The translations under genes and the position numbers were made by a program. A stretch of 64,000 bases of DNA from assembly GCF_900142565.1 (NCBI RefSeq), contig NZ_FRBH01000006.1, positions 124,001-188,000 on the forward strand, in the 5' to 3' direction. The notes below the pieces were generated by a model. It was given only the letters and a program-made list of their open reading frames with translations. It was not told the DNA's origin and did not search any database. This DNA comes from Chishuiella changwenlii. Lineage in GTDB: Bacteria; Bacteroidota; Bacteroidia; Flavobacteriales; Weeksellaceae. The first letter of the stretch is position 1, and each line of letters opens with the position of its first letter. Positions 54,392 through 62,063 of the stretch are shown piece after piece.

Positions 54392-54493
54392 CTAATAAAT
54401 AGCTTTATAAGCGATATTCTTAAATAAATGTTTAATAATATCAATAAATGTTAAATTATTTTGTCCGATTAACAATAATACTTATAATATTTA

Positions 54494-54501
54494 TAAATTT
54501 G
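54494..54501 (+). promoter_or_regulatory. -7 box of the MerR-like gene
   Basis: TAAATTTG, an exact TAnnTTTG match, lies 32 bases before the ATG at 54534. No -33 TTG stands at the usual distance. Confidence 0.45.
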
Positions 54502-54533
54502 TTTTACCATACTAAATAAACCGAAATAAAGCT

Positions 54534-55442
54534 ATGTACATTTATACATTTAAGAATTTGATGCAATTCTCTGGATTGAATCATCAAATGATTACTCTTT
54601 GGAATAAAAAATATAAAATTTTTAGGGAAGAAAAAATTGATAGAGATTCAGTTTTTAACAAATTTGACCTTAAAAAACTTATTTATGTTTCTTTTTTAGC
54701 CGATTCAAATAAAAAATTTACAGTTGAAAGATTGTGTGCAATGAATGTTTCAGAATTACAAGTTTTAGCAGAATTTGAAGTTCAGAACTATTTACAAAAA
54801 AGCAATGATTATCAGCCAATTATTCGTTTAATGATTAGTTCTTGTTTTTCTTATGATGAAAAATCATTTGATTCTATTTTGAGTATTTGTTTCAAGAAAC
54901 TTGGCATTGAAGATTGTTGTTTAGATTTAATATTTCCATTTATTCATGAAATAGTAGAAATATTAAAAACCCATTCAATGGAAGAATCGGTTAAATCATT
55001 TACTCGAAATTTAGTTCGAAATCATTTACATTATTACATTATCGTTTCATCTCATACAATAAAAACCAACGATAAAAGAAGATGGTTGTGCTTTTTACCA
55101 GAAGGGGAAAAGAACGATATAGATCTACTTTTTGCCCATTTATATTTTAAAATAAATGGAGAAAGTGGTTTGTTATTAGGTGAAAACCAAGAACTATCGA
55201 CAGTTGTACAATGTCTAGAAAGTGTTAAAATAACACACGTCTTCATTTACATTGACGACGATTACGACTTAAACGTTTTAGCAACTTATTTAGAAGAAAT
55301 AAAGAACGTTGCACCAGATGTTACAATTTTTGTCGCTTCGTATGCCAATATAAAAGAAACATTAAAAACAAGTGTTCCTTATGTAAATGTTAATTCTCCA
55401 AGAGAATTTAATGAGTATTTAGAAAAAATAAGAAGTTTATAA
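54534..55442 (+). CDS. MerR-like regulator with degenerate B12-binding-type domain
   Basis: The 302-residue product has an N-terminal divergent MerR helix-turn-helix (about 1-70; MQFSGLNHQMITLWNKKYKI). A helical domain (about 80-175) and a C-terminal Rossmann-like domain (185-302) are arranged as in CarH/LitR light- and B12-dependent regulators. In those the helical/Rossmann pair binds cobalamin through ExxH/GExH. Here the equivalent LCFLPEGEKNDIDLL has Asn in place of the histidine, so cobalamin ligation through this residue is not possible. It may have lost cofactor control or use another ligand. It is convergent with ung, two bases apart, and has a -7 box at 54494-54501. Confidence 0.7.
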   Translation: MYIYTFKNLMQFSGLNHQMITLWNKKYKIFREEKIDRDSVFNKFDLKKLIYVSFLADSNKKFTVERLCAMNVSELQVLAEFEVQNYLQKSNDYQPIIRLMISSCFSYDEKSFDSILSICFKKLGIEDCCLDLIFPFIHEIVEILKTHSMEESVKSFTRNLVRNHLHYYIIVSSHTIKTNDKRRWLCFLPEGEKNDIDLLFAHLYFKINGESGLLLGENQELSTVVQCLESVKITHVFIYIDDDYDLNVLATYLEEIKNVAPDVTIFVASYANIKETLKTSVPYVNVNSPREFNEYLEKIRSL

Positions 55443-55444
55443 AA

Positions 55445-56113
55445 CTATAAATTCCAATTGATTTGATTTAAATTTTTACTTTTTAGAAAATCATTTGTTT
55501 TAGAAAAAGGTTTACTTCCAAAAAAACCTCTGTGTGCAGCAAATGGAGAAGGATGAGCAGATTCGATAACAAAATGCTTGTTACGATTTATTCTTTCTCC
55601 CTTTTTCTGTGCGTAAGCTCCCCATAAAATAAAAACTAAGTTTTCTTTTTTATCGGAAAGCGATTGGATAACCGCATCTGTAAACTCTTCCCAACCTTTC
55701 TTTTGGTGAGAACCAGCATTAGATGCTTCTACAGTTAAGGTTGCATTTAACATCAATACACCTTGTTTTGCCCAAGGTTCCAAATTTCCTGATGCTGGAA
55801 TTTGAATGCCCAAATCATCGTATAATTCTTTGTAAATATTTCTTAAACTTGGAGGCGATTTTACACCATCTGCTACAGAAAAAGATAATCCATTTGCTTG
55901 TCCAGCTCCATGATAAGGATCTTGCCCAATCAAAACAACTTTTACATCATCAAAAGAAGTATGGTTAAAAGCAGAGAATATTTTAGATGCTGGCGGATAA
56001 ATTGTTTTTGTTTGATATTCGTTGCGAACGAAATCTGTCAAATTAACAAAATAATCTTTTGCAAATTCATCATTCAAAATCTCTTTCCAAGAATCATCTA
56101 TTTTTACATTCAT
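55445..56113 (-). CDS. ung: Uracil-DNA glycosylase, family 1
   Basis: Removes uracil from DNA. Family-1 signatures are all present: the water-activating Asp in LIGQDPYHGAGQANGLSFSV, the LNATLTVE block, ILWGAYAQKKGE and the minor-groove loop HPSPFAAHRGFFGSKPF with its catalytic His. The length of 222 is normal. It is transcribed away from mutS2 with only 44 bases between the two start codons. Its 3' end nearly touches the convergent MerR-like gene. Confidence 0.97.
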   Translation of the reverse strand: MNVKIDDSWKEILNDEFAKDYFVNLTDFVRNEYQTKTIYPPASKIFSAFNHTSFDDVKVVLIGQDPYHGAGQANGLSFSVADGVKSPPSLRNIYKELYDDLGIQIPASGNLEPWAKQGVLMLNATLTVEASNAGSHQKKGWEEFTDAVIQSLSDKKENLVFILWGAYAQKKGERINRNKHFVIESAHPSPFAAHRGFFGSKPFSKTNDFLKSKNLNQINWNL

Positions 56114-56124
56114 TTTACAATTTT

Positions 56125-56152
56125 TTGGACTATAAAATTATGCGTAAATTTG
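56125..56152 (+). promoter_or_regulatory. Promoter of the mutS2-like gene
   Basis: TTG (56125-56127), a 17-base spacer and TAAATTTG (56145-56152) match the consensus. The ATG at 56158 is five bases after the box, implying a leaderless message. It lies within the short divergent region shared with ung. Confidence 0.65.
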
Positions 56153-56157
56153 TATCA

Positions 56158-58305
56158 ATGCAAATATCAGAACAAACTTTAAAAGATTTAGAATTTAATG
56201 CGGTTCAGAAAGAAATCGCAGAATTTGCTTATACAGAAAAAGTTGAAGAGTTTATTTTTAACTTAAAACCGTACGAAAATCATCAGAATTTAGTTGAGGA
56301 TTTACAAATAACAAACGAATATTTAACATCATTTGAAACAGGAAATCGCGTTCCTTTTTCAGAATATTATATTTTAGATGAAAATCTGAGTCGATTAGAA
56401 ATCGAAAATTATTATTTACCTGCCGAAGAATTTTTTAAGATTAAAGCAAATACATTGCAAATAAAAGAAATCTTGAAATATTTAACGGCTTTCCAAGAAT
56501 ATGCTCCAGTATTATTTAGTAAAGCTTCTACGATTCTTTATGAGAAGAATATTGTAAAATTAATAGATCAGGTTTTTAATAAATTTGGAGATATTAAAGA
56601 TGATGCTAGTCCAGAGCTAAAAATCGTTCGTGACAGATTACGCCATTTAAATGGAAGAATTACCGAATTATTTAATAAATCGATGACGTATCATGCAGAT
56701 TATTTAGATGATATTAGAGAATCTGTTATTGGAAATAGACGTGTTTTAGCCGTAAAATCTGCTTTAAGAAAACGTGTAAAAGGACAATTTTTAGGAACTT
56801 CTAAAACTGGTTCTATTACATTTATTGAGCCAGAAAGTGTTCAGAATCCTCGTAGAGAATGGGAAGAATTAAAAGAAGAAGAAAAGCATTTGGTTATTCA
56901 GATTTTATTAGATTTAACAGCTAAAATAGCTGAATACAAACCTAATTTGGAAGAATATCAAGCCTTTTTAGAATACATAGATTTTACACAAGCAAAAGCA
57001 AATTATGCTTATTCTATTAATGCTATTTTACCTAAAATTTCCGAAAGTAGGATTATAAAATTAGTTGATGCGTATCATCCTGTTTTGTTTCTTAATAACA
57101 AGAGAAAGCAACAAAAAACTATTCCACAAAGTTTAGAAATTAATGAAGAATGTAGAATTATCATTATTTCTGGACCAAATGCTGGAGGTAAATCAATTAC
57201 TTTAAAAACAATTGGTTTATTGCAAATTATGATTCAGAGTGGAATTTTAGTTCCAGTAAAAGAAGGAAGTCAGTTTGGATTTTTTAATCAGATTTTTACA
57301 GATATAGGGGATAATCAATCCATCGAAAATCATTTATCAACATATAGTTATCGTTTAAAACAAATGTCTTATTTCTTAAAAAATGCAGACGAGAAAACAT
57401 TACTATTGGTAGATGAATTTGGTACAGGATCAGATCCTGAATTAGGAGGAGCTTTAGCTGAGGTCTTTTTTGAAGAATTTTACGAAAGAAATTCGTTCGG
57501 AATTTTTACAACACATTATACCAATATAAAATTAAGTGCCGAGCAATTATCAGAAGCAATAAATGCTTGTATGTTGTTCGATAAAAAAACGCTAGAACCT
57601 TTGTATCGATTAGAACTAGGGCAGGCGGGAAGTTCATTTACTTTTGAGGTTGCGGAGAAAAATAAAATTCCATTTCGTTTAATTAATCGAGCGAAGAAGA
57701 AAGTGGAAAGTGGAAAAGTTAGTTTAGATAAAACAATTTTGAAGCTGCAACAAGAAAAATTCGAAATTCAGAAAACGAAAGATCACGTAGAAGAATTACG
57801 CGAAACTAATATAGAGAATAACGAAAAGTTAGAACAAACAAACGAAAAGATTCAACAGAAACTTTACGATTTCCAACAATTGTATGATCGTGAACAGAAA
57901 CGATTAAAACTTGGAGAACGAATTTCTGATATGGCAGACTCTTATTTAAAATCAAAAAATAAGAAACAAATGATTTCTAATTTCTTGAAATTGATAGAAA
58001 TGGAAAATGCTAAAAAAACGAAAGAGGTTCAACAGCTTAAGAAGATAGAGAAAATTGTAGAGAAAGAAGTTCAAAGAGAATTAAAACAAAATTCTGATAC
58101 AATTTCTAAGCAAAAAGAAGTTATTGAAACAAAAGAAAAAGCTGCAACACAAAAGAAAATTGATGCTTTAAAAGTTGGTGATCGTGTAAAAATTCATGGT
58201 TCTACATCTGTTGGTACAATAGATAAAATAAAGAAAGAAGTTGTTTTCGTAAATTATGGCTTATTCACTACGCAAATTAATGTAAATGAAGTTTATAAAA
58301 TATAG
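56158..58305 (+). CDS. MutS2-like ATPase without Smr domain
   Basis: The 715-residue product has the helical MutS2 lever/clamp region with RDRLRHLNGRITELFNKSM and KGQFLGTSKTGSITFIEPES. The ABC-type ATPase has Walker A GPNAGGKS (from residue 339), Walker B LLLVDEFGTGSDPELGG and H-loop FTTHYTNIK. A long coiled coil (about 540-660) and a small KOW-like beta domain (KVGDRVKIHGSTSVGTIDKI) follow. The C-terminal Smr nuclease domain of classical MutS2 is absent. MutS2 proteins act on recombination intermediates or collided ribosomes, not on mismatches. The start at 56158 is fixed by the promoter just upstream; the longer in-frame extension runs into ung and is not used. Confidence 0.87.
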   Translation: MQISEQTLKDLEFNAVQKEIAEFAYTEKVEEFIFNLKPYENHQNLVEDLQITNEYLTSFETGNRVPFSEYYILDENLSRLEIENYYLPAEEFFKIKANTLQIKEILKYLTAFQEYAPVLFSKASTILYEKNIVKLIDQVFNKFGDIKDDASPELKIVRDRLRHLNGRITELFNKSMTYHADYLDDIRESVIGNRRVLAVKSALRKRVKGQFLGTSKTGSITFIEPESVQNPRREWEELKEEEKHLVIQILLDLTAKIAEYKPNLEEYQAFLEYIDFTQAKANYAYSINAILPKISESRIIKLVDAYHPVLFLNNKRKQQKTIPQSLEINEECRIIIISGPNAGGKSITLKTIGLLQIMIQSGILVPVKEGSQFGFFNQIFTDIGDNQSIENHLSTYSYRLKQMSYFLKNADEKTLLLVDEFGTGSDPELGGALAEVFFEEFYERNSFGIFTTHYTNIKLSAEQLSEAINACMLFDKKTLEPLYRLELGQAGSSFTFEVAEKNKIPFRLINRAKKKVESGKVSLDKTILKLQQEKFEIQKTKDHVEELRETNIENNEKLEQTNEKIQQKLYDFQQLYDREQKRLKLGERISDMADSYLKSKNKKQMISNFLKLIEMENAKKTKEVQQLKKIEKIVEKEVQRELKQNSDTISKQKEVIETKEKAATQKKIDALKVGDRVKIHGSTSVGTIDKIKKEVVFVNYGLFTTQINVNEVYKI

Positions 58306-58642
58306 TTTTATTGGTTTATTATTTCTGTTTTACTCTTGTGAATTCTTGAATAATAGCGATGATGATAGTATAGGTAAAATAACTTATTCATGTTCTAGTT
58401 ATACAAAAATTAATAGTTGGAACAAGTCATTAAGAAATTGTTCATATATCATTAGTTATTCTAAAACAATACCTCTTAGTAAAACAGGCTATTTTTATTT
58501 AACAATGAGAAACAATTCAGGAACTTATAATGTAAAGACATCTGAGTTAACATTGGAAGAAGGAAATCATTCTATTCCAATAGAAATTAATAACTGTAAA
58601 TTTCAAGATGAAGTTACAGCTGTTTGTTTTATGACCAGATAA
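58286..58642 (+). CDS. Small lipoprotein, unknown
   Basis: The 118-residue product begins with a lipoprotein signal, MKFIKYSFIGLLFLFYSC, with the lipobox cysteine at residue 18, followed by EFLNNSDDDS. The mature part has four further cysteines (YSC, RNC, NNC, VCF) and beta-rich segments (GYFYLTMRNNSGTYNVK). It overlaps the end of the mutS2-like gene by 20 bases and so depends on its transcript. I recognise no family. The overlap with a DNA-metabolism gene appears fortuitous. Confidence 0.65.
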   Translation: MKFIKYSFIGLLFLFYSCEFLNNSDDDSIGKITYSCSSYTKINSWNKSLRNCSYIISYSKTIPLSKTGYFYLTMRNNSGTYNVKTSELTLEEGNHSIPIEINNCKFQDEVTAVCFMTR

Positions 58643-58673
58643 TTTTTAGTTTGCTTAACGCTTAAAAAATCTT

Positions 58674-58706
58674 AATTTCGAGTTTTATAATCTAAAACTC
58701 GAAATT
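58674..58706. terminator. Bidirectional terminator between the small lipoprotein and DUF1569 genes
   Basis: Perfect 14-bp stem AATTTCGAGTTTTA / TAAAACTCGAAATT with a five-base loop, placed between convergent genes. The minus-strand side runs into ATTTTTT. Confidence 0.85.
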
Positions 58707-58718
58707 AGGATTATATTT

Positions 58719-59174
58719 TTATATCAAATTAAATTGCTTAAAATGATGTGTGAAGTGTTTTTTATGAAATGTTTTCCAATCATTATAACCAACTTCATCT
58801 AAAACTGGATTTACAGGTTTAGCATCTGGATTTTCGTCAAAATAAACATGGAATTTTTCTATCTCAGCTTCTAATTTATCAATTGCTTTTTCTAAAGACT
58901 CATAACGTAAATCTAATAAACCATCCATTCCATTTGCTTTTCTTCCTCTTGGCATCTCTTGGTCAGTTTCTAAAAGCACTTGTCTGTATTGTGGAACTTG
59001 TTCTTTTGGAACAGCACAAGCAATAGATAATCCTCCATTAGATATTTTAACTGTTACAATTAAATGTTCTACCATGTGTTGAGGCGTCATAATTCCCCAC
59101 TCTGGTTGTTGTTCTACTTTCAACGTTTTTAAAAGCGTTATAAGGTTAGATTTATCTTCAAAGTTTAAAAACAT
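58719..59174 (-). CDS. DUF1569 (DinB-like) protein
   Basis: The 151-residue product of the DinB/YfiT-like four-helix superfamily has the metal-ligand pattern TPQHMVEHLIVT near the N-terminus and WKTFHKKHFTHHFKQF at the C-terminus, as in DUF1569 proteins. No signal peptide. Some superfamily members are metal-dependent thiol transferases, including bacillithiol transferases, but the specific activity here is unknown. It is a single gene. Confidence 0.75.
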   Translation of the reverse strand: MFLNFEDKSNLITLLKTLKVEQQPEWGIMTPQHMVEHLIVTVKISNGGLSIACAVPKEQVPQYRQVLLETDQEMPRGRKANGMDGLLDLRYESLEKAIDKLEAEIEKFHVYFDENPDAKPVNPVLDEVGYNDWKTFHKKHFTHHFKQFNLI

Positions 59175-59268
59175 AATTTTTTATTTCGAAGATAATTATT
59201 TTTTTATCAATCTATGATTATCATTTTATCAATAAAAACTACTTTTACTGAAGTTTTCATATAAATGA

Positions 59269-59898
59269 ATGAGTGATATTACAGTAAACCCAATTTATGA
59301 AAAGATTATTGATGATTTGTTGAATCAAAAGTATTCTATTTCCGATTTCTTCTTTTCTAATGAAGAAACAAAACAACTTCGCGAATCTATTATTCAACAA
59401 GATACTAAACAAGATTTTCATCAAGCAGCCATTGGTAATTCTCAGAATGAGCAAATTGTAAAATCTATTCGTGGCGATAAAATTTTATGGATAGATGAAA
59501 GTAAAATGACAGAAACAGAAGAAATTTTCTTTTCTAAGATTAATCATTTTATCGATTATCTAAACAGAACATGTTACATGGGAATAGAAGAAAGTGAGTT
59601 TCATTATGCGATATATCCCGAAGGAACATTTTATCAACGTCATGTAGATGCTTTTAAAAACGATGATAGAAGAACACTTTCTATGGTTTTTTATTTAAAC
59701 GATGAAGACTGGAAAGATGATTTTGGAGGACAATTAACTTTATTTCTTCCTGATGAAAATAATAAAGAAAAAGAACTAGATATTTTACCACTTGCAGGAC
59801 GACTAGCTATTTTTGATAGTAAAACGATTCCACATGAAGTAAAAAAGGTAAATAAACCAAGATATAGTATTACAGGTTGGTTGAAAACTAGAAAATAG
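59269..59898 (+). CDS. 2-oxoglutarate/Fe(II)-dependent oxygenase
   Basis: The 209-residue prolyl-4-hydroxylase-like protein has the iron triad His125 and Asp127 in YQRHVDAF and His189 in TIPHEV. The 2OG-binding Arg199 is in KPRYSITGW, and the preceding strands are RTLSMVFYLND and GGQLTLFL. The start at 59269 is favoured over an overlapping three-codon frame at 59265. Bacterial relatives hydroxylate protein prolines such as in EF-Tu. The substrate is not known here. It stands alone between two gene ends. Confidence 0.85.
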   Translation: MSDITVNPIYEKIIDDLLNQKYSISDFFFSNEETKQLRESIIQQDTKQDFHQAAIGNSQNEQIVKSIRGDKILWIDESKMTETEEIFFSKINHFIDYLNRTCYMGIEESEFHYAIYPEGTFYQRHVDAFKNDDRRTLSMVFYLNDEDWKDDFGGQLTLFLPDENNKEKELDILPLAGRLAIFDSKTIPHEVKKVNKPRYSITGWLKTRK

Positions 59899-59930
59899 AT
59901 TTAAGCAGTTTCTTAATTCTTATAAAATAA

Positions 59931-59975
59931 AAAATGGAAAACGATATATTTCACTTTATATCATTTTCCATTTTT
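59931..59975. terminator. Bidirectional terminator between the oxygenase and Lol permease genes
   Basis: Imperfect stem AAAATGGAAAA (59931-59941) / TTTTCCATTTT (59964-59974), extended by GATATA/TATATC, with A/T tracts on each side. Confidence 0.75.
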
Positions 59976-59997
59976 GAAATTTTATAATCTCGTTCTT

Positions 59998-61182
59998 TTA
60001 TTTCACTTGTCTTGATATAAGCCACGAAACAAAACTTCCTAATCCTAAAACAGTAACAATTACAGCCGTAAAGTTTTGTACAGAAAACAAAAATGGAAAT
60101 GGAACAGTTTCAGACGCCATAACCAATCCAAAATTAACTTGTAGTAAACCAATTACACAAGCAATTAAAAGTCCTGTAAACATTGCTAAAAGCGTAATTA
60201 TAAGTCCAGTGTAGAAAAATATATTACGAATGTTTTTTCTAGATAATCCAAAACTATACATGGTTTGGATTTCTTTCTTTTTATCTAAGATTAAAATAAT
60301 AATTGTTCCAGCTAAATTGAAACATGCAATAATAATAACCAATGTGAAAATTAAATAACTAATTAAATTTTCCATGTTCATTACCTTTAAAAAAGCAGAA
60401 TCTAAATCTTGTCTTGTCTGAATGATGTAATTAGAACCAAGAGATTGCTGTAAAGTACTTTTTATATCATTAAGAGATTTATTACCTATTGTTTTTAGTT
60501 CTATTGCATAACATTTATTCTCTTTTAAATCTAGTAACTCTTGTGCGAGACCTAGTGTTGTAAAGATATGTTTGTCATACTGTTCATTCAATATAAAAAC
60601 ACCAACACTGTAAGCTTCTTTCTTTGTAAAAGCTTCACTTTCTTGTTTTATTAATCCAGTTCCAGCTTTTGGCATCATTAAATCTGCTGGTGTAACGGGA
60701 TCAATATACAATTGTAAGCGTTCTGCAATTCCATTAGAAACAATAAAATTATCATCTCTACTAAAATCTAAATAGTCACCGCCATAAACAACTGTATCTA
60801 AACGAGTAACTTTCGTAAAGTTTTCATCAATTCCTTTTAGATAAGCAATGTCTTGCTTGCCTTTATAATCAATGTAAACTTTTTCTTCAATTACCTTAGA
60901 AAAAGCTTTTATATCTTGCTGTTTTTCTAGTGTTTTAATAACAAAAGTTAAACTATCTAATGTTTTTCCTTTTGCTGGAGATATTTTTAATTCAGGATTT
61001 ACATTGCTAAAATATTTCAGATTCATTTTTTCTAAACCCGAAAAAACTGACAGAATGATAAACAAAGCTGCAGTTGCTACTAAAATTGCGCATACAGCAA
61101 TACCTGCAATAATATTTACTGCATTGGTATTTGTTTTCGAAAAAATGTAGCGTTTCGCAATGTAAAGTGAAATGTTCTTCAT
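59998..61182 (-). CDS. ABC transporter permease, LolC/LolE-like
   Basis: The 394-residue product has one N-terminal helix (about 20-45; GIAVCAILVATAALFIILSVFSG), a large periplasmic MacB-type domain (about 50-265) and three C-terminal helices. This is the FtsX/LolC architecture. SGLEKMNLKYFSNVNPELKI after helix 1 is typical of lipoprotein-releasing permeases. It would move lipoproteins from the inner membrane towards the outer membrane with a separately encoded ATPase. Its start overlaps the stop of rbfA by one base (TAATG), an arrangement shared by many flavobacteria. Confidence 0.85.
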   Translation of the reverse strand: MKNISLYIAKRYIFSKTNTNAVNIIAGIAVCAILVATAALFIILSVFSGLEKMNLKYFSNVNPELKISPAKGKTLDSLTFVIKTLEKQQDIKAFSKVIEEKVYIDYKGKQDIAYLKGIDENFTKVTRLDTVVYGGDYLDFSRDDNFIVSNGIAERLQLYIDPVTPADLMMPKAGTGLIKQESEAFTKKEAYSVGVFILNEQYDKHIFTTLGLAQELLDLKENKCYAIELKTIGNKSLNDIKSTLQQSLGSNYIIQTRQDLDSAFLKVMNMENLISYLIFTLVIIIACFNLAGTIIILILDKKKEIQTMYSFGLSRKNIRNIFFYTGLIITLLAMFTGLLIACVIGLLQVNFGLVMASETVPFPFLFSVQNFTAVIVTVLGLGSFVSWLISRQVK

Positions 61183-61541
61183 TACAAGATTGGATTATTT
61201 CCTTCTCCTTTTAAAGCTTTGTCAATTTTATCTATTTCATCTAAAGAATTATCCAAAATAAAAATTAATTCTGGTGTAATACGCATTTCTTTTGATGCTC
61301 CGTTTGATAAGATTCCTCTAAAAAACGGAATATTTTCTTTAATTGCTTTAAAGATTTCTTCTTTTTTATTGTTTGGAAATATACTTACATAAATTTTAGA
61401 AACACCTAAATCTGGCGTTACTTTTACTTCTGTAACACTTATTAAATTTCCAGGAAACTCTTGTACAGCCCATTTTCTGAATGCTTCTGCTAAATCTTCT
61501 TGAAATAATTTACTTACTTTTTGTTGTCTATTACTATCCAA
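61182..61541 (-). CDS. rbfA: Ribosome-binding factor A
   Basis: The KH-fold protein of about 119 residues is needed for late 16S rRNA processing and cold adaptation. Typical are SNRQQKVSKLFQEDLAEAFR at the N-terminus, VTEVKVTPDLGVSKIYVSIF and LRITPELIFILDNSLDE-like (here MRITPELIFILDNSLDE) near the end. The start is placed at the TTG at 61541 (MDSNRQQK). It gives the N-terminus usual in this family and has AGAAGAAAA in front, whereas the longer frame starts with non-homologous residues. It is translationally coupled to the Lol permease gene. Confidence 0.88.
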   Translation of the reverse strand: MDSNRQQKVSKLFQEDLAEAFRKWAVQEFPGNLISVTEVKVTPDLGVSKIYVSIFPNNKKEEIFKAIKENIPFFRGILSNGASKEMRITPELIFILDNSLDEIDKIDKALKGEGNNPIL

Positions 61542-61621
61542 TTTTCTTCTATTTATTAAGGATGTAAAATTACTGTATTTTTTTGTGATTAAAAACATTC
61601 ATGTTTTGATTTAGTTCTTCC

Positions 61622-61629
61622 TAAATTTG
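61622..61629 (+). promoter_or_regulatory. -7 box of the truncated hemoglobin gene
   Basis: TAAATTTG, an exact TAnnTTTG match, ends five bases before the ATG at 61635, implying a leaderless or near-leaderless message. Confidence 0.5.
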
Positions 61630-61634
61630 TTTAT

Positions 61635-62033
61635 ATGAAAAACGATATCGAAACTTCAGAAGATGTAGCATTATTAGTGAATACTTTTTATGATAAAGTA
61701 CAAAATGATGATGTAATTGGTTACTTTTTTTCAGATGTTGCAAAAGTAAATTGGAGCGAACATTTACCTCACATGATTCAGTTTTGGGAAACTGTTTTAT
61801 TAGGAAAAGCAACTTTTGAAGGTTGGCCGATGCGCACACATTTAGTTTTAAATAAAAAAGAGAAATTATTACCACACCATTTCGATCGTTGGATAGAATT
61901 ATGGTACGGTATTGTAGATAGTTTATTTGAAGGAGATATTGCAACAGAAGCTAAAAATAGAGCAAGAATAATGAAAGATCTTATTTTATTTAAAATAGAT
62001 CAAATGGATCAGAATCAAAATATCATTCAATAA
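61635..62033 (+). CDS. Group III truncated hemoglobin
   Basis: The 132-residue heme protein of the 2-on-2 globin fold has VNTFYDKVQNDDVIGYFF at the B/C helices and HLPHMIQFWETVLLGK at E. The proximal-His region is HFDRWIELWY, with the group III spacing and the conserved Trp. These globins bind O2 or NO and are linked to detoxification or low-oxygen redox reactions. The gene has its own promoter box and is followed after 30 bases by sbcC on the same strand. Confidence 0.9.
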   Translation: MKNDIETSEDVALLVNTFYDKVQNDDVIGYFFSDVAKVNWSEHLPHMIQFWETVLLGKATFEGWPMRTHLVLNKKEKLLPHHFDRWIELWYGIVDSLFEGDIATEAKNRARIMKDLILFKIDQMDQNQNIIQ

Positions 62034-62063
62034 AAAACTTTATCACCGTAACTTAAAATAATC

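Noticed and set aside
56059-56157. N-terminal extension of the mutS2-like gene overlapping ung
   Set aside because: A consensus promoter at 56125-56152 lies inside it, so the transcript starts later; the extension is not MutS2-like.
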